DNA of 64,000 bases, taken from Sphingobacterium sp. GTDB lineage: Bacteria > Bacteroidota > Bacteroidia > Sphingobacteriales > Sphingobacteriaceae. Below the pieces are notes generated by a model. That model was not told the origin of the DNA. It saw nothing but the letters and a program-made list of their open reading frames with translations, and made no database searches. Made by a program: the position numbers and the translations under genes. The DNA lies in contig JAITTY010000006.1 in the NCBI GenBank assembly GCA_031286695.1, positions 62,001 to 126,000 of the forward strand, in the 5' to 3' direction. Shown in pieces: positions 9,054 to 18,523 of this stretch (positions are counted from its first letter, which is position 1; the number at the start of each line of letters is the position of its first letter).

Positions 9054-9067
9054 TGCAACCGGTTGCA
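9054..9067. promoter_or_regulatory. LacI-family operator
   Basis: TGCAACCGGTTGCA is a perfect 14-bp palindrome with the central CCGG/CG dyad and TGCAA half-sites expected for a LacI/GalR-family protein. It lies between the divergent regulator and xylB, 50 bp upstream of the chosen xylB start. Control of both transcription units from this site is an inference. Confidence 0.8.
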
Positions 9068-9116
9068 GTGTTTGTTTCCGCCTTTGTTTTTAAATAACCA
9101 GTTTCAATTAATTACC

Positions 9117-10601
9117 ATGTATTTATTAGGTATAGACGTAGGTACTTCTTCCGTAAAGGTTTCGATTGTTGAGGCCTCTTCGCAACGTAAGGTTTGCTCG
9201 GTGCAATATCCGGACGTAGAAGCTCCCATAATTACAGTGGAGCCCAATTGGGCTGAACAAAATCCGCTCGATTGGTGGGACTACTTTAAACAGGCCTTGT
9301 TGAAAGCAAATGCGCTAGGGCTGTATGATCCCAAAGCCATTTCGGCCATTGGTATTGCATACCAGATGCACGGCTTAGTCGTGGTCGATAAAGATCAGCA
9401 TGTGCTGCGAAATGCAATTATCTGGTGCGATAGCAGGGCTGTTGAACTGGGAAATAGGGCCTTTGAGGAAATTGGACGTTCGTTTAATCTGAGTCATCAC
9501 TTGAATTCTCCAGGGAATTTTACCGCTTCAAAGTTAGCTTGGGTAAAAGCAAATGAGCCTGCGATTTATGAGAAGATAGATAAGATCATGCTGCCAGGGG
9601 ACTTTATAGCGATGAAACTTTCGGGGCAGGTGACGACTTCCATATCAGCCCTCTCTGAGGGTATATTTTGGGATTTCAAGAATAATACGCTATCGCGTGC
9701 CATCATGGACTATTATGGTTTTGATGATGACCTTATCCCAGAGGTTTTGCCGGTGTTTTCAACGCATGGTCAAATTAAGGCTGTTGTTGCTGAGGAGCTT
9801 GGCCTGTCTGATGCGGTAACCATCAATTATAAAGCCGGGGACCAACCCAACAATGCACTTTCCTTGAATGTGCTGCAACCTGGAGAGGTCGCTGCGACCG
9901 CAGGTACTTCTGGGGTTATCTATGGGGTGAGCGACCAGTTGATTGCAGATCGTGAATCGCGCGTCAATACATTTGCACATGTGAATTATCGCGAAGATAA
10001 TATCCGTACAGGGGTATTGCTCTGTATCAATGGAACAGGTATTATGAATAGTTGGGGGCGGAAATTACTGGGGCGCGATTTATCCTATGAACAGCTTAAT
10101 GCCCTGGCTGGCGCATCTCCAATTGGTAGCAAAGGCTTACAGGTTATCCCATTTGGCAACGGTGCCGAACGCATGCTCAATAATCAAACCGTGGGGGCAT
10201 CGATTACAGCGATAGATTTAAATAGACATGAGACCAGTGATATGCTGCGGGCTATTCAGGAAGGGATTGCCTACGCTTTTCGTTATGGACTGGATATCAT
10301 GCGTGAAAATGGCTTGTATCCAAACATGATCCGTGCTGGCCATGCAAATTTATTCTTGAGCGATGTTTTTAGAGCATCCTTTGTGGGGGCCACAGATGTT
10401 CCCGTGGAGATTTTCAATCACGATGGCAGCGTAGGCGCGGCATTGGGGGCAGGTATTGGCAGTGGCTATTATTCAGATTTTAAAGAAGCCTTTCGTAACT
10501 TGAAACCTGTCTATACTGTTGAACCTCAATTTGTCGCTCAATATGAAGAACATTATCAACAATGGAAGGAATTATTAGGTAAAGAAATAAATAGAAAATA
10601 A
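9117..10601 (+). CDS. xylB: xylulokinase
   Basis: A FGGY-family carbohydrate kinase of 494 aa. [16 protein letters not shown] at the chosen start is the phosphate-1 loop that opens these kinases; an upstream in-frame ATG at 9024 is rejected because it would run through the operator. Other family features are [19 protein letters not shown] and the catalytic-base segment [11 protein letters not shown]. It phosphorylates D-xylulose to xylulose-5-phosphate for the pentose phosphate pathway. It sits directly downstream of the LacI operator and is followed after one base by xylA, forming a xylB-xylA operon. Confidence 0.93.
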   Translation: MYLLGIDVGTSSVKVSIVEASSQRKVCSVQYPDVEAPIITVEPNWAEQNPLDWWDYFKQALLKANALGLYDPKAISAIGIAYQMHGLVVVDKDQHVLRNAIIWCDSRAVELGNRAFEEIGRSFNLSHHLNSPGNFTASKLAWVKANEPAIYEKIDKIMLPGDFIAMKLSGQVTTSISALSEGIFWDFKNNTLSRAIMDYYGFDDDLIPEVLPVFSTHGQIKAVVAEELGLSDAVTINYKAGDQPNNALSLNVLQPGEVAATAGTSGVIYGVSDQLIADRESRVNTFAHVNYREDNIRTGVLLCINGTGIMNSWGRKLLGRDLSYEQLNALAGASPIGSKGLQVIPFGNGAERMLNNQTVGASITAIDLNRHETSDMLRAIQEGIAYAFRYGLDIMRENGLYPNMIRAGHANLFLSDVFRASFVGATDVPVEIFNHDGSVGAALGAGIGSGYYSDFKEAFRNLKPVYTVEPQFVAQYEEHYQQWKELLGKEINRK

Positions 10602-10602
10602 C

Positions 10603-11931
10603 ATGAATATTATCAAAGGAACAACAGAATTTTTCAAGGGCATTGGCCAGATACAATTCGAGGGAAAAGACAGTACAAATCCATTGGCTTTCCGTTATTA
10701 CAATCCACAGCAAATTGTTGCCGGAAAAACCATGGAAGAGTATTTCAAATTTGCCTGTTCGTACTGGCATTCATTTAATGGCAATGGATCTGATCCATTT
10801 GGCGGACCGACACATCAATTTCCATGGGATGAAAGCAACGATGTAATCACTAGGGCAAAAGACAAAATGGATGCGGCATTCGAATTTATCAGTAAATTGA
10901 ATATTCCTTACTATTGCTTCCATGATGTAGATTTGGTTGATTATTCAGATAATGTCCTTGAAAATGAAAAACGACTGTCGACTATTGTTGATTATGCGAA
11001 GGAAAAACAACAGGAGAGCGGTGTAAAATTGCTTTGGGGAACAGCCAATCTTTTTAGCCATAAACGCTATATGAACGGGGCCGCGACCAATCCGGATTTT
11101 CATGTTCTTGCGCATGGTGGTGCTCAGGTAAAGGCCGCCTTGGACGCAACGATTGCGCTAGGTGGTGAAAACTATGTGTTCTGGGGTGGAAGAGAAGGGT
11201 ATATGAGCCTTTTAAATACCAATATGAAACGTGAGCAGGAGCATCTCGCACAGTTTTTACATATGGCAAAAGATTATGCCCGTAAAAATGGCTTTAAAGG
11301 AACGTTCTTTATCGAACCTAAACCATGCGAGCCTACAAAACATCAATACGATTATGATGCAGCCACTGTGCTGGGCTTCCTTCGTCAGTACGATCTTTTG
11401 GAAGATTTTAAACTAAACCTGGAAGTAAACCATGCGACATTGGCCGGACATACGTTCCAGCATGAGTTGCAGGTTGCTGTCGATGCAGGTAAATTAGGTT
11501 CCATCGATGCTAACCGTGGTGATTACCAAAATGGATGGGATACGGATCAATTTCCGAATGATATCAATGAATTGACCGAAGCAATGTTGATTATTTTAGA
11601 AGGTGGTGGATTCCAAGGTGGGGGTGTAAACTTTGATGCCAAAATCCGTCGGAATTCGACAGATCCTGAAGATTTATTTTATGCACATATCGGTGGTATG
11701 GATCTTTTTGCGCGTGCACTTATCACGGCAGATCGTGTCCTGCAGGACTCGGACTACAAAAAAATTCGGACAGACCGCTATGCTTCGTTTGATGCAGGCC
11801 ATGGCGCATCGTTTGAAGGAAATAAATTGACTTTGGAAAACTTAAGGGATTTAGCAGTGGAATTGGGGGAGCCAAAAACCATTAGTGGTAAGCAGGAGTA
11901 TTTAGAAAATTTGATCAATAGATATATATAG
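10603..11931 (+). CDS. xylA: xylose isomerase
   Basis: A 442-aa class II xylose isomerase, full length. Signatures seen are the catalytic-His segment [10 protein letters not shown], the metal-binding [32 protein letters not shown], and [20 protein letters not shown]. It converts D-xylose to D-xylulose in the cytosol with divalent metal. Its ATG comes one base after the xylB stop codon, implying translational coupling; the transporter follows 51 bp later. Confidence 0.96.
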   Translation: MNIIKGTTEFFKGIGQIQFEGKDSTNPLAFRYYNPQQIVAGKTMEEYFKFACSYWHSFNGNGSDPFGGPTHQFPWDESNDVITRAKDKMDAAFEFISKLNIPYYCFHDVDLVDYSDNVLENEKRLSTIVDYAKEKQQESGVKLLWGTANLFSHKRYMNGAATNPDFHVLAHGGAQVKAALDATIALGGENYVFWGGREGYMSLLNTNMKREQEHLAQFLHMAKDYARKNGFKGTFFIEPKPCEPTKHQYDYDAATVLGFLRQYDLLEDFKLNLEVNHATLAGHTFQHELQVAVDAGKLGSIDANRGDYQNGWDTDQFPNDINELTEAMLIILEGGGFQGGGVNFDAKIRRNSTDPEDLFYAHIGGMDLFARALITADRVLQDSDYKKIRTDRYASFDAGHGASFEGNKLTLENLRDLAVELGEPKTISGKQEYLENLINRYI

Positions 11932-11982
11932 TTCTAAAAATATTTCTATATTAGGCGATCAAATTAAACCAATTACCAATAC

Positions 11983-13659
11983 ATGAATAATTATTTAAGC
12001 ACAAAAGATTACATCGTTTTCCTGATATACTTTGTTATTGTAGCAGGTTATGGATTATGGGTGTATTATCGCAAGAAATCTGAATCTGTCGGTTCCAAAG
12101 ATTATTTCCTGGCTGAGGGTTCATTGACCTGGTGGGCTATTGGAGCATCACTTATTGCATCCAATATTTCGGCCGAGCAATTTATCGGTATGAGCGGTTC
12201 CGGATTTAAGATGGGATTGGCTATTGCGACTTACGAGTGGATGGCTGCCATTACACTAATTGTTGTTGCCGTATTTTTTATCCCGGTATATTTAAAGAAC
12301 AAGATCTTTACGATGCCACAGTTTCTCCATAAACGTTATAATGGAACTGTAGCGATGATTATGGCCGTTTTCTGGTTGTTGTTGTATGTTGTCGTTAATT
12401 TGACATCCATCCTCTATTTGGGCGCCATTGCGGTAAGCAGCATTTCCGGTATCAGTCTGGACGCTTGTATGTATGCCATAGCGATTTTTGCTGTTATCAT
12501 TACGCTAGGCGGTATGAAGGTAATTGGCTATACGGATATTATTCAGGTTTTCTTTTTGGTCTTAGGTGGTTTGGCGACAACTTATCTGGCCTTAAATCTC
12601 GTTTCGGAGCACTATGGTGGTTCAGGCGTATTGGAAGGCTATCACTTGATGACCGAAAAAGCTTCTGATCATTTCCATATGATTCTGGATCGTAAAAACG
12701 AGAATTATCTTGATTTACCGGGGCTGACCGTATTGATCGGGGGTATGTGGATCGTTAATTTAAATTACTGGGGATGTAATCAATATATCACGCAACGCGC
12801 ACTTGGAGCAGATTTGAAAACCGCGAGAAACGGTATCTTGTTTGCAGCATTTCTGAAGTTATTAATGCCTATCATTGTCGTGTTGCCAGGTATTGCAGCC
12901 TATGTAATGTGGAAAGATGGCTTGTTTCAAAACGAAATGATGCAACATGGTGAGGTAAATCCTGATCATGCTTATCCAGTTTTGCTGAATCTATTGCCAG
13001 CAGGATTAAAAGGCTTGTCGTTTGCGGCATTGACAGCTGCAGTAGTTGCTTCTTTGGCAGGTAAGGCAAACAGTATCGCAACTATCTTCTCCTTGGATAT
13101 TTATAAAAAAGTCTTCAATACAGAAGCATCGGACAAGAAATTGGTCAACATCGGTAAGCTAACTGTTGTGGTTGCCATGATTTTGGGCGTGCTGATCGCT
13201 CCACATTTAGGTATTGATAAAAAAGGTGGATTCCAATATATTCAGGAATATACAGGTTTTGTATCTCCAGGTATTTTTGCGATGTTCATTTTAGGATTCT
13301 TCTGGAAGAAAGCAACTTCAAACGCAGCTTTGTTTGCAACAATTGGTGGTTTTATTTTCTCCATTATCTTCAAAAAATTGCCTGATTGGGTCGATCTGTC
13401 GTTCTTGTCATCGACAGGTTTCTCCGTTCCGAATCCAACAACAGGAGTCTACGAAATTCCATTTTTGGATAGAATGGGATTTGTTTTCGTGATCTGTATT
13501 ATCGGTATGATTCTCATCAGTATTGTCGACAATAAGCGTGGTGTCGTGCCAGCTGGATTGGAAGTTGATACCACGATGTTTAAACCACACCGGGCGTTTT
13601 TGGTCATCGCATTGATCGTAGCGCTATTGGTTACAGCATTATATTCTATTTATTGGTAA
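11983..13659 (+). CDS. sodium:solute symporter, probable xylose/Na+ transporter
   Basis: A 558-aa SSS-family protein with about 14 predicted membrane helices. Family features include KDYFLAEGSLTWWAIGASLIASNISAEQFIGMSGSGF near the N-terminus (Na+ and sugar site region), the WNCNQ-like WGCNQYITQRALGA segment, and KANSIATIFSLDIYKK. It most resembles SGLT-type sugar cotransporters. The position at the end of the xylose operon, before a strong terminator, makes xylose the likely substrate (inference from context). Confidence 0.85.
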   Translation: MNNYLSTKDYIVFLIYFVIVAGYGLWVYYRKKSESVGSKDYFLAEGSLTWWAIGASLIASNISAEQFIGMSGSGFKMGLAIATYEWMAAITLIVVAVFFIPVYLKNKIFTMPQFLHKRYNGTVAMIMAVFWLLLYVVVNLTSILYLGAIAVSSISGISLDACMYAIAIFAVIITLGGMKVIGYTDIIQVFFLVLGGLATTYLALNLVSEHYGGSGVLEGYHLMTEKASDHFHMILDRKNENYLDLPGLTVLIGGMWIVNLNYWGCNQYITQRALGADLKTARNGILFAAFLKLLMPIIVVLPGIAAYVMWKDGLFQNEMMQHGEVNPDHAYPVLLNLLPAGLKGLSFAALTAAVVASLAGKANSIATIFSLDIYKKVFNTEASDKKLVNIGKLTVVVAMILGVLIAPHLGIDKKGGFQYIQEYTGFVSPGIFAMFILGFFWKKATSNAALFATIGGFIFSIIFKKLPDWVDLSFLSSTGFSVPNPTTGVYEIPFLDRMGFVFVICIIGMILISIVDNKRGVVPAGLEVDTTMFKPHRAFLVIALIVALLVTALYSIYW

Positions 13660-13680
13660 TCCAATAGTAAATAAGATTTT

Positions 13681-13717
13681 AAAAACTCCTATCAATCTCG
13701 GTTGATAGGAGTTTTTT
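13681..13717 (+). terminator. terminator of the xylose operon
   Basis: AAAAACTCCTATCAA, a short TCTCGG loop and TTGATAGGAGTTTTTT form a 14-bp stem ending in a T run, 21 bp after the symporter stop codon. Confidence 0.92.
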
Positions 13718-13795
13718 GTTTGTTTTAAAAATACCTATCTTGGTTTTACTAAAACCTTTGCTTAACGAAAGATTACTTAACGAAAGATTGCTGCT

Positions 13796-15751
13796 ATGAA
13801 AAGAAGATCCCCCTTGCTACTGATGACGCTGTTTGGATTGCTCACTACCTGTACGCCGATGCTGAGTTCCGCCCAGCGTACGCAGAAACCACCTTTACAT
13901 GGGAAACATTGGATGGCCATTACAGGTAAGCCCTTGGCGGCAACAGCAGGTGCCCAACTATTCCAGCAAGGGGGAAATGCCGTTGACGCTGCTTGTGCCA
14001 TGCTCGCAGCAACCTGTACGATGTGGGATGTACTGAGTTGGGGCGGCGAGACGCAGGCTTTAATTTATCATCCGAAACTAAAGAAGGTAATTGCTATAAA
14101 TGCCTTGGGGGTAGCTCCAAGTGGAGCGACAGTCGATTTTTTTAAATCAAAGGGCTATGAATTTCCACCGGAATACGGTCCTCTTGCAGCTGTCACACCC
14201 GGTACACCCGGTGGATTGTGCTATATGTTGGCTCATTATGGAACGAAAAGTCTAGCAGAGGTATTGGCTCCAGCTCTTGAAATGGCTGCGGGGTACCCGA
14301 TCGATGCACAGACAGCAACGAGTATCGAGCGGGGCAAAGACCGTATTAAAGAATGGCCCTATAGTAAAAAGGTGTTTTTAGTACATGATGGTAAATCCTG
14401 GGAAGCTCCCGAGGCCGGAGAGGTTTTTGTACAGCAGGATCTGCATAATACCCTATCCAAATTGATAGAAGCGGAAAAGAAGGCCCTTGCAGCAGGTAAA
14501 GATCGGAAGACAGCAATCATGGCTGCCTATGATCGGTTTTACAAAGGGGATATTGCAGATGAATTTGTCCGTGGCAGTAAAGAGCAAGGTGGCTTAATCA
14601 CGAAAGCAGACTTAGCCAATTGGAAACCTATTGAGGAGGAACCATTGCATGTCAATTATAAGGGCATTGATGTGTATAAATTACAAGAATGGACACAGGG
14701 ACCGGCCATGCTGCAGAGTTTGCAGTTGCTGAAAAACTTCGATATAAAGGCAATGGGTTATAATTCGGCTCCTTATATCCATACACTCTATCAGGTTATG
14801 AATTTGGCCTTTGCCGATCGGGATTTTTATTACGGTGATCCCTACGGTAAACCTAAGACACCTATTCAAGGTCTTTTGAATGAATCCTATGCCAAGGCGA
14901 GGGCTGCAACAATTGATCTTCACCAAAATAACCCGAATGTACTTCCCGGAGACCCTTATCCCTACGAAGGTAAGCAGAATCCGTACCTTTCGTTACTGGA
15001 GCAGCGTAAGAAGGAGTTTACGCCACATACGGAGCTGAAAAATGATTTTGTCCCTAAACATGACGCGCGCTCAAGTTCGTCGCTAACGGAATTGCCAAAA
15101 ACAGCCCTTTTGGCATCTTTAGCGGTGGATAGTGCTTATGTCGATCGGCTCCTTCGGGGGACAACAAGTGTTGAAGCGGCCGATGAAGAAGGATGGGTCG
15201 TTTCGATCACGCCGAGTGGCGGCTGGTTGCCTGCATGTATTGCCGGGAATACCGGAGTAGGTATGAGCCAACGCTTACAGAGCTTTGTATTGGATTCATT
15301 GATAAATCCCTTCAATGTGGTTGAGCCGGGCAAAAGACCGCGAGTAACACTTACCCCTTCAATGGCTTTGAAAAACGGAAAACCTTACCTTTCTTTTGCT
15401 GTGCAGGGCGGAGATACACAGGATCAGAATTTACTGCAGTTTTTTCTGAATATGGTCGAGTTTGGAATGACGCCACAACAGGCCAGCGAGGCGGCCAATA
15501 TCAATAGCAATCAGCTTTGGTTATCCCTGGGAGGAACGAAAATTGACGATCGAAAACCACGGTCAGGTAGTCTGTTGCTCGATAAAAATACAGCACCAGC
15601 AGTCATTGAGCAGCTGAAAAAAATGGGCTACAGCATACAGTTAGGCGATCGTACCAGTGGACCTATCAATGCTATTTATTTCGATCAGCAACACCATACA
15701 CTTTGGGGCGGCAGTAGCAACAATGGGGAGGATTATGGCATTGGGTGGTAG
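13796..15751 (+). CDS. gamma-glutamyltransferase family protein
   Basis: A 651-aa Ntn-hydrolase of the gamma-glutamyltranspeptidase family with a signal peptide (about 1-26, cleavage near LSSAQ). The large-subunit signature GGNAVDAACAMLAA is near residue 60. The self-cleavage/nucleophile region RGTTSVEAADEEGWVVS is near 455; the threonine doublet is conserved but the usual following His is Ser. It should act in the periplasm on gamma-glutamyl compounds such as glutathione. The GTTS variant leaves room for an acylase-like specificity. It is single-standing, between two terminator-bounded units. Confidence 0.85.
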   Translation: MKRRSPLLLMTLFGLLTTCTPMLSSAQRTQKPPLHGKHWMAITGKPLAATAGAQLFQQGGNAVDAACAMLAATCTMWDVLSWGGETQALIYHPKLKKVIAINALGVAPSGATVDFFKSKGYEFPPEYGPLAAVTPGTPGGLCYMLAHYGTKSLAEVLAPALEMAAGYPIDAQTATSIERGKDRIKEWPYSKKVFLVHDGKSWEAPEAGEVFVQQDLHNTLSKLIEAEKKALAAGKDRKTAIMAAYDRFYKGDIADEFVRGSKEQGGLITKADLANWKPIEEEPLHVNYKGIDVYKLQEWTQGPAMLQSLQLLKNFDIKAMGYNSAPYIHTLYQVMNLAFADRDFYYGDPYGKPKTPIQGLLNESYAKARAATIDLHQNNPNVLPGDPYPYEGKQNPYLSLLEQRKKEFTPHTELKNDFVPKHDARSSSSLTELPKTALLASLAVDSAYVDRLLRGTTSVEAADEEGWVVSITPSGGWLPACIAGNTGVGMSQRLQSFVLDSLINPFNVVEPGKRPRVTLTPSMALKNGKPYLSFAVQGGDTQDQNLLQFFLNMVEFGMTPQQASEAANINSNQLWLSLGGTKIDDRKPRSGSLLLDKNTAPAVIEQLKKMGYSIQLGDRTSGPINAIYFDQQHHTLWGGSSNNGEDYGIGW

Positions 15752-15838
15752 TGTCTCATTGGCTTGCTACTCGGTTTTGGTTTTGTTATCTCCGGGGTAT
15801 TTGTTATCTTACCTACTGATCGGAAACTGATTTTTGTT

Positions 15839-16441
15839 ATGGAGGGTAGTGTCAATAAATATTCGTTTGTTTTTCAACCTGATGAAGCTGGTATTGTCTT
15901 GGTAGACGGCTTGAAGCGGCGATTACGTGCATCGTTAGCCGAACTGTTTCCCGACAAAAACAAAGGCTGGTATCCCAGTTGCAATTCCAAAGCCCATGTA
16001 ACGATATGTGCTTTTGAAGCAGACGGGAGTAAATTGACAATGGCTATTGAGGCTTTGCAGGAGACTTTGGTCTATGAGCGGAGTCAGTATGTTTATTTCG
16101 ATCATTTTTCATCATTTGCCGGTGGTGCTTACTATATTGCACCAACAGTACATGCCCGCAGTTATCTCAAGGATCGGGCGCGAAAGGTTGTTCAAACTTT
16201 ATCGGAATTTGATTTGATCGAGATTAGCGATGAACCCCATATTTCAATTGGACGACGCCTTGAACCAGAACAGCTTGAAATTGCAAAAGAACAGTTGCGG
16301 TCTGTCGACCTGAGTTTTATGTGTAAGGGCGTTCATGTGCGGCAGTTTAAACCTGATTTAGGTCAGTATGAGATCATCGATTTTATACAGTTTGGCAATC
16401 AATCGAAGGAAAATTCTGGCCAGCTGGCATTTAAATTCTAA
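15839..16441 (+). CDS. 2H phosphoesterase / 2'-5' RNA ligase-like protein
   Basis: A 200-aa protein from the ATG at 15839; the longer frame from 15764 adds a hydrophobic, poorly conserved leader. Two HxT/S motifs of the 2H superfamily are seen, AHVTICAF and PHISIGRRL, each within a repeated half-domain. Members are cytosolic phosphodiesterases or RNA ligases acting on cyclic nucleotide ends. The second motif has Ser in the Thr position, which is tolerated in the family. The substrate cannot be told from sequence. Confidence 0.75.
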   Translation: MEGSVNKYSFVFQPDEAGIVLVDGLKRRLRASLAELFPDKNKGWYPSCNSKAHVTICAFEADGSKLTMAIEALQETLVYERSQYVYFDHFSSFAGGAYYIAPTVHARSYLKDRARKVVQTLSEFDLIEISDEPHISIGRRLEPEQLEIAKEQLRSVDLSFMCKGVHVRQFKPDLGQYEIIDFIQFGNQSKENSGQLAFKF

Positions 16442-16525
16442 TAATATCGCGGTTTAATTGCCTAATAATGTAAAGCTTTTTATCTTTAAGGCTGACAATA
16501 GACGATATTGCACTTATAGTACTTT

Positions 16526-18403
16526 ATGCATTACGACGAATCTCATCATAAATCCCTATCTGATATCCATGAAAGTGTAGATGTCAATCAAGGGAAATCC
16601 AAATTTAAGAAGATACTTAGTTTCTTTGGTCCAGCTTATCTCATTAGTGTCGGCTATATGGATCCAGGCAACTGGGCTACCGATCTTGCTGGAGGAAGTA
16701 AATTTGGATATGCCCTAATCTGGGTATTATTGATGAGTAACATCATGGCCTTAGTACTGCAAAATCTATGTGCACGCCTAGGTATTGTACGGGGGAAAGA
16801 TCTTGCGCAGTGTAACCGCGAGACCTATCCTAAAAGGATGAATTTTGTGCTTTATGTCCTTGCTGAAATTGCGATTGCTGCCTGTGACTTGGCTGAGGTC
16901 TTAGGGATGGCAATCGGTCTTAACTTACTTTTTGGCATCGATCTGCTCTGGGGCGTCATGATCAGTTTTGCAGATACCTTCTTATTGCTCTATCTTCAGA
17001 AGCTGGGGATGCGAAAAATGGAACTCTTTATCATTGGACTTATCGCGCTTATTGGCATGTGTTTCATGGTGGAAATGTTTTTGGCGAAACCGGATTTTGC
17101 AGAGGTAGCCACTGGATTTATACCCAGTATCCCGAATAGTGCTGCACTATATATTGCCATAGGAATTATAGGAGCGACCGTCATGCCGCATAATCTATAT
17201 CTGCATTCGGCTCTTGTGCAGACACGGAAGATTGACCGAAATGAAGTTTCTATCCGTAAATCGCTCAAGTATAACTTTTGGGATAGTGCCATTGCCTTAA
17301 ACCTGGCCTTTTTGGTGAATGCGGCAATATTGATTCTTGCAGCCTCGGTTTTTCATAAAAACGGTATGCACGACGTAGCCGAACTTGAAGATGCTTATCA
17401 CCTCTTGGGCAATCTTCTTGGTACGGAATGGGCCTCAAAATTGTTTGCTGTTGCCTTGATTCTGGCCGGACAGAGCTCAACGGTCACCGGTACCTTAGCC
17501 GGCCAGATTGTGATGGAGGGATACCTTCGATTGCGGATTAGTCCGACACTACGAAGGATTATTACCCGGCTTTTGGCTATTATCCCGGCTGTATTGGTGA
17601 TCCTCATTTCGGGTGAAGGTCGCGTTGGACAGCTGCTGATCTTTAGTCAGGTGATCTTGAGTATGCAGCTCGCTTTTGCTGTTATTCCGTTGATCCATTT
17701 TGTGAGCGATAAAGTCAAGATGGGTATTTTTGCCATTAAACCGTTAACAAAAGTAGCGGCCTGGTTGATAGCGGCCATTATCGCGGTACTGAATTTTAAA
17801 TTGGTCTACGACGAAGTGGTCGGCTGGATTGGCGAAGCCAATAATATTGTGGTAACGGTATTATTGATCTTGGGCGCTGTGGGTTTGTTTGCCTTATTAA
17901 TGATGACCGTGTTATACCCTATTTTACTCAAATCAAAACCCACGGAGCTGGAGGTTCACCCACCATTTGAGGCCTTACATTTTGAGCATAAGGGTTCCTT
18001 TAAGAAAGTCGTGATTGCCTTGGATTTCTCTAATTCTGACCAGAAAGTCATTCAATATGCCCTGCAGCTTTCGCATGAAGACACTACATTTGTGGTTGTA
18101 CATATCGTGGAAAGTGCATCCGTAAAATATACCGGGGAGTCGACAGATGATTTTGAATCGCGTCAGGATTTGGAACGCTTGAAATTATATGCTGATTTTC
18201 TATTGTCGCAGGGACATCAAACGGAGTACGAATTGGGTTACAATAACCGGATCAAGAGTATCGCTGAGGTTTGTGAAAAATACGAGGCCGATCTGCTTGT
18301 TGTTGGAAGCCATGGGCACAGTGGTGTGAAGGATTTTGTTTTTGGTGAGACAGTTAACAAGCTGCGGCATGCGGTGAAGGTGCCTGTTTTTATTGCCCAG
18401 TAA
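16526..18403 (+). CDS. Nramp divalent metal transporter fused to a universal stress protein domain
   Basis: A 625-aa two-domain protein. Residues about 28-460 are an Nramp/MntH transporter with the metal-site motifs DPGNWATD in helix 1 and GATVMPHNLYLHSAL in helix 6, plus 11-12 membrane helices. Residues about 480-625 form a UspA domain (KKVVIALDFSNSD ... VVGSHGHSGVKDFVFGETV), with the G-x2-G-x9-G-T nucleotide-binding signature recognisable. The transporter imports Mn2+ or Fe2+ with protons. The cytosolic Usp domain may couple transport to nucleotide or stress status (inference). Nramp-Usp fusions are known in Bacteroidota. Confidence 0.9.
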   Translation: MHYDESHHKSLSDIHESVDVNQGKSKFKKILSFFGPAYLISVGYMDPGNWATDLAGGSKFGYALIWVLLMSNIMALVLQNLCARLGIVRGKDLAQCNRETYPKRMNFVLYVLAEIAIAACDLAEVLGMAIGLNLLFGIDLLWGVMISFADTFLLLYLQKLGMRKMELFIIGLIALIGMCFMVEMFLAKPDFAEVATGFIPSIPNSAALYIAIGIIGATVMPHNLYLHSALVQTRKIDRNEVSIRKSLKYNFWDSAIALNLAFLVNAAILILAASVFHKNGMHDVAELEDAYHLLGNLLGTEWASKLFAVALILAGQSSTVTGTLAGQIVMEGYLRLRISPTLRRIITRLLAIIPAVLVILISGEGRVGQLLIFSQVILSMQLAFAVIPLIHFVSDKVKMGIFAIKPLTKVAAWLIAAIIAVLNFKLVYDEVVGWIGEANNIVVTVLLILGAVGLFALLMMTVLYPILLKSKPTELEVHPPFEALHFEHKGSFKKVVIALDFSNSDQKVIQYALQLSHEDTTFVVVHIVESASVKYTGESTDDFESRQDLERLKLYADFLLSQGHQTEYELGYNNRIKSIAEVCEKYEADLLVVGSHGHSGVKDFVFGETVNKLRHAVKVPVFIAQ

Positions 18404-18523
18404 GCTTTAAGGCGTTATCCCAAAGAGCCACTGTCTATTCACTGTAATTTTATTACGGAAAAAGTGAGGGGAGGGGTCGGTAAGTGCTAAATAATTCTTA
18501 TTTTTGCGACATCAAATCAAGAT

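Noticed and set aside
9024..9116. Longer N-terminus for xylulokinase
   Set aside because: It would cover the LacI operator and adds residues before the conserved [12 protein letters not shown] kinase start.
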